Shown in pieces: positions 51,027-59,605 of a stretch of 64,000 nucleotides of DNA. Numbering within the stretch: the first letter of the stretch is position 1; every line of letters starts with the position of its first letter. The stretch covers positions 141,303 through 205,302 of the forward strand of contig JACKNH010000008.1 in the NCBI GenBank assembly GCA_024234975.1. The letters run 5' to 3'. The stretch is from Gammaproteobacteria bacterium. GTDB lineage: Bacteria; Pseudomonadota; Gammaproteobacteria; Ga0077536. Both the position numbers and the translations under genes were made by a program. The notes beneath the pieces were generated by a model. It did no database searches. It saw only the letters and a list, made by a program, of their open reading frames with translations, and was not told the origin of the DNA.

Positions 51027-52859
51027 TCAGAAGTTGTAATTGAGCTTGAACGTGAAGCGCCAGGCATCATCTCGCGAGACGAATGCCTTGCCGGGCAGGA
51101 ACCAGGATGAGTTCAGTTCCAGCTCCCAGTGCTCGAATTCCTCGATGCCGAGAACGATGTCGAATTCGTGACCAAGATCGCGGTGGTTGCCGTCCAATGT
51201 GCTGCGGATGCGCATGGAGTGCGCGCTGCTGGGGAGATTCTGCCGGTAATAGTGATGGATGAACTCGATGGAGCTTTCCTGCCAGAAGCGCAGGCCGAAT
51301 GACAATGTCGTGACCGCAAGGTTTTCCAGGCGCGGGTTGGTCAGCTCGCCGTAGTAACGGAACCGGTTGACGCCGTTGAAGCGGCCGTTGTTATCGTTGA
51401 GGCCGGTTTCGTGAAACTGGTTGTCACCGTCACGGCCACCGCCACTGCCCGAGGCATAGCCAACGGTGAAGGTTGGTTCGCGCAAGCCGCGCCATGTGAG
51501 TTCCTGCAAGCTCCATGAGAGTCCGACATCCAGCGCGTGGCCGTTGAAACGTTGGTGCCGCAGTGATTCGACCACCAGCGTGCTGCTGTCGATGTCATCG
51601 AATTCGATACGTGTGCCGCTGCCATGCACCTTGGCAAGATCCAGCCAGTAGGTCAGCGCCGAGTCGTCCGCGGCGTCGAGCTCGCCGCTGAGGCGCAGGC
51701 CGAACCATGTGAGGTCGGCATCCTCCGCGTCTTTGCGCCAGTCGGCGATGACATCGCCCGGAGCAAGCCGCGAGGAGTGGTCACTTTGGCGGAGAAAGAA
51801 ACCGTCGAGCGTCAACGCCGAGGATGATCGCCAGCGCGCGCTGGCCAACAACCGGCGCACGTCGGTGTCGGCGGCATCTTCGTCATGCGTGAAAAGTGAT
51901 TTGCGAAACGCTTGTTCGGCGACCGCGGCTTCGAACTGGAACCGGTAGCTCGAGTAGAACAACCGTACGGCATCCAGGTCTTCGTCCCACCACCACTCGC
52001 GGTCCTCGGCAAAGTTCTGTCGTCCGGCCTGCAGAGAAAACGGCAGACCGAACGGCCGATCGTAGAACATCCACATCTCACCACGCTCCAGCGTGGTGTT
52101 GGTCTCGTCCAGACGCAGCGGCAGATCGTATGAACGCTCGTGGCGACCTTTGAATTCGAGGAAGCCGGAGACGCCATCGGTGAACTGGAAAGCGGTTTCC
52201 AGCTGGAATCCCGGCTCCACATCTAGCTGCCTGTCATCGCGCCGGCTGTCGACATCGCGGTTGCCCGCCAATCCAAGATTGAGTTCGAGTTCACCGCCGA
52301 CTGTGACAGTGGTGCCGCCAATCTGCGTGGTGAACTGTTCCGCCGGACGGCGATCATCCAGGCGGCGCAGGCTGACGCGGCCGTCACGATACAGTCGGCG
52401 TGGTACCCAGGCGGAAATGCCGCCGATGGAGACACGAGTCAGCTCAGCGTCTGGCTCGGAACTGTTCACCGCGCCGATGATTTCAACTTCATTCGCGGCG
52501 TCGACTTCGGCCGGCAGCAGCGACGTCAACAAGTGGTTGCCTTCGCCGGCAACGCGCACGCGTGCCGAAACCGGATCATGGAGCCCTATGATTGCCAGCT
52601 GCGCATCTTGCGCTGGTTGCCACGCGATGCGCATGGGGCCGATATCAAATGTGCGAGCAGCATGATCGATGGCAGTGATGTGGCCGTTCACGGTCACGCG
52701 GCTGGCGTCGTTGTTGGGATCGCGCTCCTTGACCTCAAACGCCACCAACCGGTTGCCGTCCCAGGTGCCGGCAAGTTTGAGTCGTTGTTCGATGGCCTGT
52801 GTCGGTGTGACGGCGGCGCCCAACAACGCGGCGACCATCAGTGATGGCGCCAGTTTCAT
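51027..52859 (-). CDS. AlgE-like outer-membrane polysaccharide export barrel
   Basis: 610 residues from ATG 52859. Signal peptide: LAPSLMVAALLGAAVTPTQA. Residues 25-180 form a periplasmic beta domain (VKERDPNNDASRVTVNGHIT, GISAWVPRRLYRDGRVSLRR). From about 185 it is a beta barrel: GGELELNLGLAGNRDVDSRR, DGVSGFLEFKGRHERSYDLP, PFGLPFSLQAGRQNFAEDRE, SIEFIHHYYRQNLPSSAHSM, and a Phe terminus after WRFTFKLNYNF. The late-barrel text GHEFDIVLGIEEFEHWELEL is very similar in style to the alginate-export (AlgE) family. It is the obvious outer-membrane exit for the polymer made by this operon. Its start overlaps the deacetylase stop by four bases. Confidence 0.88.
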   Translation of the reverse strand: MKLAPSLMVAALLGAAVTPTQAIEQRLKLAGTWDGNRLVAFEVKERDPNNDASRVTVNGHITAIDHAARTFDIGPMRIAWQPAQDAQLAIIGLHDPVSARVRVAGEGNHLLTSLLPAEVDAANEVEIIGAVNSSEPDAELTRVSIGGISAWVPRRLYRDGRVSLRRLDDRRPAEQFTTQIGGTTVTVGGELELNLGLAGNRDVDSRRDDRQLDVEPGFQLETAFQFTDGVSGFLEFKGRHERSYDLPLRLDETNTTLERGEMWMFYDRPFGLPFSLQAGRQNFAEDREWWWDEDLDAVRLFYSSYRFQFEAAVAEQAFRKSLFTHDEDAADTDVRRLLASARWRSSSALTLDGFFLRQSDHSSRLAPGDVIADWRKDAEDADLTWFGLRLSGELDAADDSALTYWLDLAKVHGSGTRIEFDDIDSSTLVVESLRHQRFNGHALDVGLSWSLQELTWRGLREPTFTVGYASGSGGGRDGDNQFHETGLNDNNGRFNGVNRFRYYGELTNPRLENLAVTTLSFGLRFWQESSIEFIHHYYRQNLPSSAHSMRIRSTLDGNHRDLGHEFDIVLGIEEFEHWELELNSSWFLPGKAFVSRDDAWRFTFKLNYNF

Positions 52860-53596
52860 GCCGCGGCCACCGCGCACGCCGGCAGCAGATCGCGCATGGC
52901 GCAGAATTCGACGTTGCCACTACGCTGCCAACCCGCCAGCAGCTCGAACAGATGCTGGAAGTCTTCGGCGGTCATCGTCTGATGATGCAACATGATGCCG
53001 ACGGTGGCTTCGCCCGCCATCTGCTTGTTGGCGTAACCGCAGAACTCCGGCCATTGCAGGCGCTCGCCGTTTGAGCGCTTCTGGAAGTCGATCGTGACCG
53101 GGATCTGCGCCAACGGCGCGCTGGCTGCCAGCGCCGATCCCTTGATGGTGGAAATCGCCGCGAACCCCAGTTCGTCCAGCAATGACAAGGTCTGTGGCAG
53201 ACAGCGGTTCCAGGGCGGCGTGAAGATGGGGTCGAGCGCGGATCCCATGAGGTCACGCAGACGTTGCTGACCATCGGCGATGTCGGCGTGCTGCATGGGC
53301 CACGAGCGGCTGCCGCCGAATTCGCATTTGCGCCCTTGGGTTTCGTGATTGAGATGGGCAAAGCCGTGCTGGTGATAGCCGATGCCATGCGCCGCGTTCA
53401 GGTCTTCACGTTGCAGGCGAAGCGCCAGCGCGGAGGTCGTTGCGATCGGGATCATCGCGACGTCGATCGGCAGGCCACGGTCGGCGAACGCGCGCAGCAG
53501 ACGCAGCAGCTTGTCGTCGTCCCAGCCGCCGTCATCATCGCGGATGAAGCAGCGCAGCGGTTTCGACGGGTTCATGAAAGCTTCAATGTCTGACAT
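52856..53596 (-). CDS. Polysaccharide deacetylase-like protein
   Basis: 246 residues from ATG 53596 (overlapping the glycosyltransferase upstream by 14 bases) or 239 from ATG 53575. LRCFIRDDDGGWDDDKLLRL begins the NodB-like barrel with the Asp cluster. GIGYHQHGFAHLNHETQGRK holds the H-x-H-G-x-x-H metal site, FTPPWNRCLPQTLSLLDELG the conserved P-P-W arginine block, and GIMLHHQTMTAEDFQHLFEL the late His. This fits the divergent branch of carbohydrate esterase 4 found in exopolysaccharide loci. There is no signal peptide, so it may act on cytoplasmic intermediates. It may deacetylate an amino-sugar in the polymer or its precursor. Confidence 0.82.
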   Translation of the reverse strand: MSDIEAFMNPSKPLRCFIRDDDGGWDDDKLLRLLRAFADRGLPIDVAMIPIATTSALALRLQREDLNAAHGIGYHQHGFAHLNHETQGRKCEFGGSRSWPMQHADIADGQQRLRDLMGSALDPIFTPPWNRCLPQTLSLLDELGFAAISTIKGSALAASAPLAQIPVTIDFQKRSNGERLQWPEFCGYANKQMAGEATVGIMLHHQTMTAEDFQHLFELLAGWQRSGNVEFCAMRDLLPACAVAAA

Positions 53597-54758
53597 GTTC
53601 GATACACTCGAGAATGCGTTGGCGGGCCTGCCTGACACCATCGGCCGCGGGGAGCGCGGCAGGCTGCAGAGCAAGCGCGCGTCGCGCGGCGTCCAGCAGG
53701 GTTTCAGGGGTGAGGTCGACTTCGCGGACCAGGGCACCGATGCCGCGCTGCTCGCTGAACTGCGCGCGCCGCAGTTGTTCATCTTCGCGTGGCGTTTCAA
53801 AGGGCACGTAAACGGCCGGTGTGCCGGCGGCAAGCACGTCGGCAAAGGTGTTGTAGCCACACTGGCTGATGGAAAGTCGGGTGTCGCTCAGTGCCGCCGG
53901 GAAATCGGCGATGAAATCCACGTATTCGATATCGTCATCGCGCCGGGCGGCAGCGCTGTCGGCCGCCAGCGCGCCGGCAACGATAGTCATGCTCAACCCG
54001 AACTCCCGCTTGATGGCCGGCGCTGCTGCCGCGGCCGCTTCACGCAGTCGCTGCCCGACGCGGCCGCCACCGGCCGAGACCATCACCCTTGGCGCACGTT
54101 CATCTGAATCTCGCGTGATCTGCGGCCCGATATAGCCCGTGTAATGCAACGGGATCCGGATGTCATTCACGTGCGGAAACGAAACGTCGAGCCCGACGAA
54201 TGCCGGATCGGCATGCACAAGCACCAGATCGAATTCCTGGTTGAGTCGCTCCAGGGCGTTGTTGTCGAACCGTTCCTGGTCGCGCCGGCTGGTGACCAGA
54301 ATATCGCGCACGCTGCAGATGATCGTCGCCGCGCTGTGGCGCCGGGCTGAATTGACGAGGCTGAGTATCTCGGCGCGGAATTTCTTGCGCCCGAAGGGAT
54401 ACATTTCGACGATGACGGCATCGAGGGTGAGCGTCGCCGCGAGTTCGCCCAGGTAAGCCGCGCGCTCTTCCAGTATCGCTTCGGCCGGCCGGTCGCCGGC
54501 CGGATCGTACAAGGTACCGTCCGCGTGCATGGCCAGCGGCGCCAGCGTGATGACATGCAGGTCATCCGCCAACGGGATCGACGCCGGCATTGAACCACCG
54601 CAGATGATGATGATCTCGGCATCGATGCGCAGGCCGCTGGCCAGCCGCAATGTCCGCATCAGATGGCCGAGTCCGACCGAATGCTGGCAATAGAACGCCA
54701 CGCGAGGGCGCGCCGGCAGGACGGTGATCGACCTGTCCTTGATTTGCGTTGCAAGCAT
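53583..54758 (-). CDS. MurG-like (GT28-type) glycosyltransferase
   Basis: 391 residues. RVAFYCQHSVGLGHLMRTLR is the N-terminal glycine-containing donor/acceptor loop (GLGH), and VIVEMYPFGRKKFRAEILSL, SAGGGRVGQRLREAAAAAAP and SISQCGYNTFADVLAAGTPA are GT-B C-terminal nucleotide-sugar motifs. VYVPFETPREDEQLRRAQFS is the typical end helix pattern of GT28. It transfers a sugar, probably on a lipid-linked or nucleotide-bound precursor. A one-base overlap with the ABC exporter gene (TGATG) couples them. A paralogue with the same opening is at the head of this operon. Confidence 0.85.
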   Translation of the reverse strand: MLATQIKDRSITVLPARPRVAFYCQHSVGLGHLMRTLRLASGLRIDAEIIIICGGSMPASIPLADDLHVITLAPLAMHADGTLYDPAGDRPAEAILEERAAYLGELAATLTLDAVIVEMYPFGRKKFRAEILSLVNSARRHSAATIICSVRDILVTSRRDQERFDNNALERLNQEFDLVLVHADPAFVGLDVSFPHVNDIRIPLHYTGYIGPQITRDSDERAPRVMVSAGGGRVGQRLREAAAAAAPAIKREFGLSMTIVAGALAADSAAARRDDDIEYVDFIADFPAALSDTRLSISQCGYNTFADVLAAGTPAVYVPFETPREDEQLRRAQFSEQRGIGALVREVDLTPETLLDAARRALALQPAALPAADGVRQARQRILECIEHVRH

Positions 54759-56506
54759 CAGAGGAGCTCCCGACGCATCTGCGGCACATCGTTGCGTGCT
54801 TCGGCGGCGCCCAGGTTGATGATGTGGTCGGCGAGTTCGAGCAGAACCCGCTCATGGCTGACGACGATGAGCATGTGCGACTGCTTTTCGCGCTTCAGGC
54901 GTTCCAGGATGATGCGCTTGGATTCGTGATCGATGTTGGCGAAGGGTTCGTCGAGGATCACCACTGAACGTTGACCGAGCAGAGCGCGGGCAAGCATCAA
55001 GCGCGCTTTCTGGCCGCCTGACAGGCGATCCGCACGCTCGTCGATGACGGCGTCCAGACCACCCGGCAGTGCGCTGATCACATCCGTCAGCGCGACATCG
55101 TCCAACGCCTGCCACATTTCCGTTTCGGTGGTCTGCTCACGCAGTTCGCTCAGCACTTCACGGTAAGTACCGGCAAACAGGTGGGCATTCTGGAACACCA
55201 CGGCGAAGTTCGATTGCAGGGACAACAGGTCGATGTCGTCGTAGGGGATACCGTCGCAGAGTATGTCGCCGCGGGTGGGCGTCTGCAGACGCAGTAACAG
55301 CCGCAGCAAGGTGGTCTTGCCGCAGCCACTGGGGCCGATGATGGCGAAGCATTCGCCTCGACGGAATTCGATGTTGATATCGTCGAGAATGCCCGCGTCC
55401 AGCCCGGGGTACTGATAGCTGAGCGCGCGACAGCTCAGCGTATCGATGGTGGGCACGAGCCGCGTCCCGTTCAGGGTATCGACCGCGGTCTGCGCGCTCA
55501 ACACGCTGTCTATCCGTTCCGCGCGTACCAGGCCTTGTGACATCGATGAGGCGATTTCATTGATTCTTTCCAGCGGCTTCATCAGCTGCGCAACGTACGA
55601 CAGGCAGACCGTCAGCGTGCCGAGTGTCATCGCGTCGCTCAGTACCCTGTGGCCGCCGACAGCGGCAATCACGGCGACACCAACGCCAGCAATGACTTGC
55701 GACGAGCGCTCCAGTCCGACCGCTACCTGAATCTCCCGCACGCCGGCCTGCAGCGCGGCCTGGGCTTCGGCAAGGTAACGGCGCCGGGCGTTGACCTCCA
55801 GGCCCATGGCCTGGATATGCTCCAGTCCCTGCAATGTTTCCTGGGTCAGCGCCGACACCGCGCCTTCGAGTTTGCGTTTGCGTTTGGCCGCCGCGGTCAA
55901 TCGCGGTCCGTTGCGGACGACCACCGCGGCGAACACCGCGGCCACAAGCATGGCGATGCCACCCAGCAGCGGATTGATGCCGAAGATGACGATCAGTGTC
56001 AGCGCCGCCACCAGCAGATGCTTGACCGCATTGGGCAGGGTTTTGCAGAACATCCGTCCCACCTGGTGGACGTCGCCGGAAAGGCGCATCGTCAGCTCAC
56101 CGGATCGTTCGGCGTGCCGGCTGAAGCGGCTGAGACGATAGACGTGGGCAATGATCGTATCGCGCAGTGTGAAGGCGAACTGCTCGTGCACGCGGGCATG
56201 GAGGATGCGTTCCATGCTCAACGTCAGTGCCGCCAGCAGCGCCAGTACGGCCATGGCGCCGCATAACAGCAACACCTGCGTTGACGGCGAAAACTGCTGC
56301 AACGGACCGCTGGCGGTATTGCCGGTCAACACATCGTCGATTAGGAATTTCAGCGGCCAGGGTATCAGCAGGCCGAACCCGACGTTGACGGTCGACAAGC
56401 CGTAGGCGGCGCCGACGCGCCAGCGCTGGGCAGCGAGCAATGGCCAGAAGCGTTTTACCGTCTTCGGCAATGTGGGTGAGCAATGTTCGTTGGCCGTCAT
56501 CAACAT
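54758..56506 (-). CDS. ABC exporter, fused membrane and ATPase domains
   Basis: 582 residues. Residues about 20-310 have six helices (AAYGLSTVNVGFGLLIPWPL, EQFAFTLRDTIIAHVYRLSR with the coupling-helix region). The ATPase follows: IGPSGCGKTTLLRLLLRLQ (Walker A), LSGGQKARLMLARALLGQRS (signature), SVVILDEPFANIDHES (Walker B and D-loop) and VVSHERVLLELADHIINLGA (switch His). It is a half-size exporter that would act as a homodimer, MsbA-like. In this operon it could flip a lipid-linked glycan. It overlaps the kinase gene upstream by seven bases. Confidence 0.93.
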   Translation of the reverse strand: MLMTANEHCSPTLPKTVKRFWPLLAAQRWRVGAAYGLSTVNVGFGLLIPWPLKFLIDDVLTGNTASGPLQQFSPSTQVLLLCGAMAVLALLAALTLSMERILHARVHEQFAFTLRDTIIAHVYRLSRFSRHAERSGELTMRLSGDVHQVGRMFCKTLPNAVKHLLVAALTLIVIFGINPLLGGIAMLVAAVFAAVVVRNGPRLTAAAKRKRKLEGAVSALTQETLQGLEHIQAMGLEVNARRRYLAEAQAALQAGVREIQVAVGLERSSQVIAGVGVAVIAAVGGHRVLSDAMTLGTLTVCLSYVAQLMKPLERINEIASSMSQGLVRAERIDSVLSAQTAVDTLNGTRLVPTIDTLSCRALSYQYPGLDAGILDDINIEFRRGECFAIIGPSGCGKTTLLRLLLRLQTPTRGDILCDGIPYDDIDLLSLQSNFAVVFQNAHLFAGTYREVLSELREQTTETEMWQALDDVALTDVISALPGGLDAVIDERADRLSGGQKARLMLARALLGQRSVVILDEPFANIDHESKRIILERLKREKQSHMLIVVSHERVLLELADHIINLGAAEARNDVPQMRRELL

Positions 56507-57777
56507 TTCCCGATGTCGCGTATCAGCGATTCGCCCAGCGCAATGAAAGTGGCAAGCTCGGCGTCGCCGGTGGTCTTGCCACGCGAGATGCCGCGATAAA
56601 CGCGTTCGGTCAGCAGACTGCGGGCGACGAAGTAGCGCGCATCATCCAGTGTGACCGGATAGCGTGCGTACTGGTTGTAGGTGGCGACCAGGTGTCCCAG
56701 TCCGGGTAGAACATCGAATGGATCGCATCCTTCGCGAAGGGCGATCCACAGGCGTATCGCCATGAAACTGGCGATGTCATATTCAGGTCGTCCCCGATGG
56801 CAGCGATCGACGTCGATGATGCCGATCCGATTCTCTGGTGCCGGGAAGAGGTTGCCGGGATGCGCGTCACCGTGAACAAGCACCGGTGGATGTCCGGTCG
56901 GTGCAATCCGGTAGCTCGCAACCTGCGCTATCAGGCGCTTCACCGGTTCCACCAACTGTGGGGCGGCGTGTTCGACCAGCGCAATCGTGCTGGCGGTATC
57001 CGGCATGGAAAAATTGATGGTGAACGGCGCATGGTGGCTGTTCAGTCCATGGAACGCCGCCAGTCCGCGGGCGGCGTCAAACAGTGAGATCCGCTCACTG
57101 CCGGCACGCGGCACGCTACTTTGCAGCAGAAGGCGATATTCAGGCAGGTAACTGACCTGCGTCGGCATACTCAGGACACCGCCGTGCGTCTGCGCTGCGA
57201 GATCCCGCATCAGCAGCGCGGTCGCCGCGCCCTGGTCCTCAGTTTGAATCTTCAGGTACTCGGTAACCTGCGTCCCGGCGCGATAGCCCCTCACCCGCGC
57301 GGTGCAGCTCTGTTCCGGTACGAAGCGGACGAGTTCCACCGTGTCGAGCGTCATGCCGCGCTCAGCGAGCAGCAGCGCCGCGAGTGCTTTCCTGTCGTCG
57401 AGAATTCGCAGGTCGAGCTTGTTCGCCGCCGGGTAGACCCAGGCGATGCCATCGATCTCGGGCAAGGCGAAGGCGCGTGCGGGTTCACCGGCCCGCAGGC
57501 GGGCAAGCCGATGCTGCGCCTCGTGAATGGGATAGATGCGTAACCCTATGGGCTTGCCGCCACTTTCGGACATCATGCCGAGCACAAGCTTGCGCCCGGA
57601 TTTATAGCGGACATTGCTGATGCTGTAGCTGCTGGCCGGCGCCTGCGTCACCGAGCACGGGATGTCGCGCTCGATCACTGCCTGCAGACGATCCAACGAG
57701 AGATGGTGCAGACCGGGCAACGCCGCATCGTTGGCGTAAAGCCCGAAGTCGCCCTTAAACATTGCCGATTCCGCCAT
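56500..57777 (-). CDS. APH-family kinase
   Basis: 425 residues from ATG 57777, overlapping the lyase gene by 23 bases; ATG 57762 is an alternative. PVLVHGDAHPGNLFPAPENR has the catalytic H-G-D-x-H-x-x-N and IGIIDVDRCHRGRPEYDIAS the metal-binding Asp (D-x-D). YSISNVRYKSGRKLVLGMM and the LRIYPIHEAQHRL strand form the ATP lobe. All active-site residues are present, unlike in the fused protein at the end of the operon. The family phosphorylates sugars, choline, homoserine or aminoglycosides. Context suggests a sugar or polyol of the polymer. Drug resistance is not suggested by anything seen. Confidence 0.88.
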   Translation of the reverse strand: MAESAMFKGDFGLYANDAALPGLHHLSLDRLQAVIERDIPCSVTQAPASSYSISNVRYKSGRKLVLGMMSESGGKPIGLRIYPIHEAQHRLARLRAGEPARAFALPEIDGIAWVYPAANKLDLRILDDRKALAALLLAERGMTLDTVELVRFVPEQSCTARVRGYRAGTQVTEYLKIQTEDQGAATALLMRDLAAQTHGGVLSMPTQVSYLPEYRLLLQSSVPRAGSERISLFDAARGLAAFHGLNSHHAPFTINFSMPDTASTIALVEHAAPQLVEPVKRLIAQVASYRIAPTGHPPVLVHGDAHPGNLFPAPENRIGIIDVDRCHRGRPEYDIASFMAIRLWIALREGCDPFDVLPGLGHLVATYNQYARYPVTLDDARYFVARSLLTERVYRGISRGKTTGDAELATFIALGESLIRDIGKC

Positions 57778-59605
57778 GCACCCGCCAGTGCGCGCAGACA
57801 CCACTGATGTGTCCACGGGTGGTGTCGCAGTGCCAGTAATGGGCGAAGGTGTCGTCGGCGACATGAACCTCGTACCGGCCGTTGCCGGTCTCGCATACTT
57901 CAATGCCCGGTGGCCGGTCACGCCATGGAATGAGCAGCGTGAAGAAATCCAGTGTGTCGCCGCTGGCGCTGACAGCGATGCGCGGCGCGGCCTGCTTGAT
58001 GCCGTAGAGCGTGGATACCGCCCCTTGCTCGATGGTCACATTATCAATCGCTGCGAGCGTCACTATCGACAGCTGCGGCACCGCGATCTCGGTGGCGTTA
58101 CCATGCGCGCGCAAGGCGAAGTTGCCCTGGGCCTCCGGCATCAGTTGCAGTCGATGCGTGTAGTCGTGTACGGCGTCGCTGGTCATTCGATCATGCAACA
58201 CCCAGTAGCGACTGTCGGGGAACCAGATTTCCCGATCATGTACCGCCAGGTAGTTCGGGCTCACCGTGCGGCCATGCAGGTAAGGCACGTCGCCGTCCAG
58301 CAGCGCGGTGACCATCGATGTTCGCGGCAGCGGCCAGCCGATTTTCATCCGCTTGCCTTTGAACCGGTAGACCGCCTGTTCCAGACCGTCGACCTGTACC
58401 GTGTTGTGCGCGGCCGTGCCACGGAAGTGTGCGCGCCAGTTGTAATGACCACCTTCGTGATAGGTGTAGCGGCCCGGGTCCACCACCAGCGGTTTGCCAT
58501 AGGCCGCGACTTCGATGCTCAGCGCATCGAGGTGGCCGTGGTTGCCGGCGCCGACCGGACCACAATCGAATACCAGGTAACGCGCATCGGCGTACGATTC
58601 ATCACTCTTCCAGGCCGATCGCAGCACGGCGTAGCCGCCGGTGCTGAACCAGCAATTGCGGGTCGCCGGCGGCGTGCCGCGTCGACCACCGGTGGCGGCG
58701 AACAGCAGGTCCTGACGTCCGAACAGCAACGCTCCCCAGCTGAGCAGTTCGCGATAATCGCGGCTGTCCGAATCCGATAACGCCGGTATCGCGCCATCCG
58801 GTCGATGGATGTGCATGGCGAAGTCGAGCGCACGTTCAACCTTTCGATAACTGGCGGAAGGAATCTTCAGGCCATTGGCCTTGCCCAGGCGCAGGAACAT
58901 CAGATAGCTGCGCAGCACGATATGGTGGTAATCGGTAGCGAGTTCGCAATGCACGCCATCGACCAGCAGATCGATATCGATGTTGTCGATCAACCCCTGC
59001 ACGGCCAGTTGCCGCCAGTAGCCGGCGGCATCAATGTCGTCGAAGGCCAGGCCGGCCACCAGCACCGCGTAGAGCTCCAGCGTCCGATGGTTGCGCTCCG
59101 GCGCCATGTCCGCGATGACATGCGCGACCTGCTGCTTGATGGACGCATGCAAACGACTGATGAAGCCGCAACTGAACGTGGCGCCATGTTGTCTGAACAG
59201 GTACCACGCGTAGGCGAGGTTCTGCACGCGTCGGGCGCTGACATCTGCCGCGATGTGATCGACCGGTGTCTGCGCGATCCAACTGCTGACCAGCGCTTCG
59301 AACAACGTCGGCAGTTGCTCGTCGCCGGTTTCCCAGTAGCGCCGCGCCAGACCAGGCGCGAAATAGAATTTATGCAGCAGGATGTGCCATTCGATATCGT
59401 CGGCGGGGTTATTCAACCAATCGACCGGCCAGCCGAGATCATGGGTCTGGCCGGCGAACGTGAAGCGGCCAACGCTGACGTCATTCAGAAACGCCGACGT
59501 GCAGAACTCTTCCTCGAATTGCGGAATGATGTGGAAGGCGTTCGCCGTGTGAGCACTGATAGCAGTGGCCAGCGCGACGTTGCGTGACACAGCTTCAGCC
59601 CGCAT
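57755..59605 (-). CDS. Heparinase II/III-family polysaccharide lyase-like protein
   Basis: 616 residues from ATG 59605 (an ATG at 59623 is possible). The first half is an alpha/alpha toroid (DLGWPVDWLNNPADDIEWHI, LAYAWYLFRQHGATFSCGFI, ATDYHHIVLRSYLMFLRLGK). Then comes the heparinase II/III core: GNHGHLDALSIEVAAYGKPL, VDPGRYTYHEGGHYNWRAHF and TAAHNTVQVDGLEQAVY, with candidate catalytic His and Tyr. A beta-sandwich tail follows. No signal peptide is visible, though these lyases usually act in the periplasm. Its position inside a synthesis operon suggests polymer trimming or an epimerase/lyase role, as AlgL in the alginate operon. Substrate unknown. Confidence 0.88.
   Translation of the reverse strand: MRAEAVSRNVALATAISAHTANAFHIIPQFEEEFCTSAFLNDVSVGRFTFAGQTHDLGWPVDWLNNPADDIEWHILLHKFYFAPGLARRYWETGDEQLPTLFEALVSSWIAQTPVDHIAADVSARRVQNLAYAWYLFRQHGATFSCGFISRLHASIKQQVAHVIADMAPERNHRTLELYAVLVAGLAFDDIDAAGYWRQLAVQGLIDNIDIDLLVDGVHCELATDYHHIVLRSYLMFLRLGKANGLKIPSASYRKVERALDFAMHIHRPDGAIPALSDSDSRDYRELLSWGALLFGRQDLLFAATGGRRGTPPATRNCWFSTGGYAVLRSAWKSDESYADARYLVFDCGPVGAGNHGHLDALSIEVAAYGKPLVVDPGRYTYHEGGHYNWRAHFRGTAAHNTVQVDGLEQAVYRFKGKRMKIGWPLPRTSMVTALLDGDVPYLHGRTVSPNYLAVHDREIWFPDSRYWVLHDRMTSDAVHDYTHRLQLMPEAQGNFALRAHGNATEIAVPQLSIVTLAAIDNVTIEQGAVSTLYGIKQAAPRIAVSASGDTLDFFTLLIPWRDRPPGIEVCETGNGRYEVHVADDTFAHYWHCDTTRGHISGVCAHWRVHGGIGNV

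Noticed and set aside
56500..57777. Aminoglycoside resistance gene
   Set aside because: The APH fold is shared by many metabolic kinases; the gene is buried in a polysaccharide operon with no resistance context.
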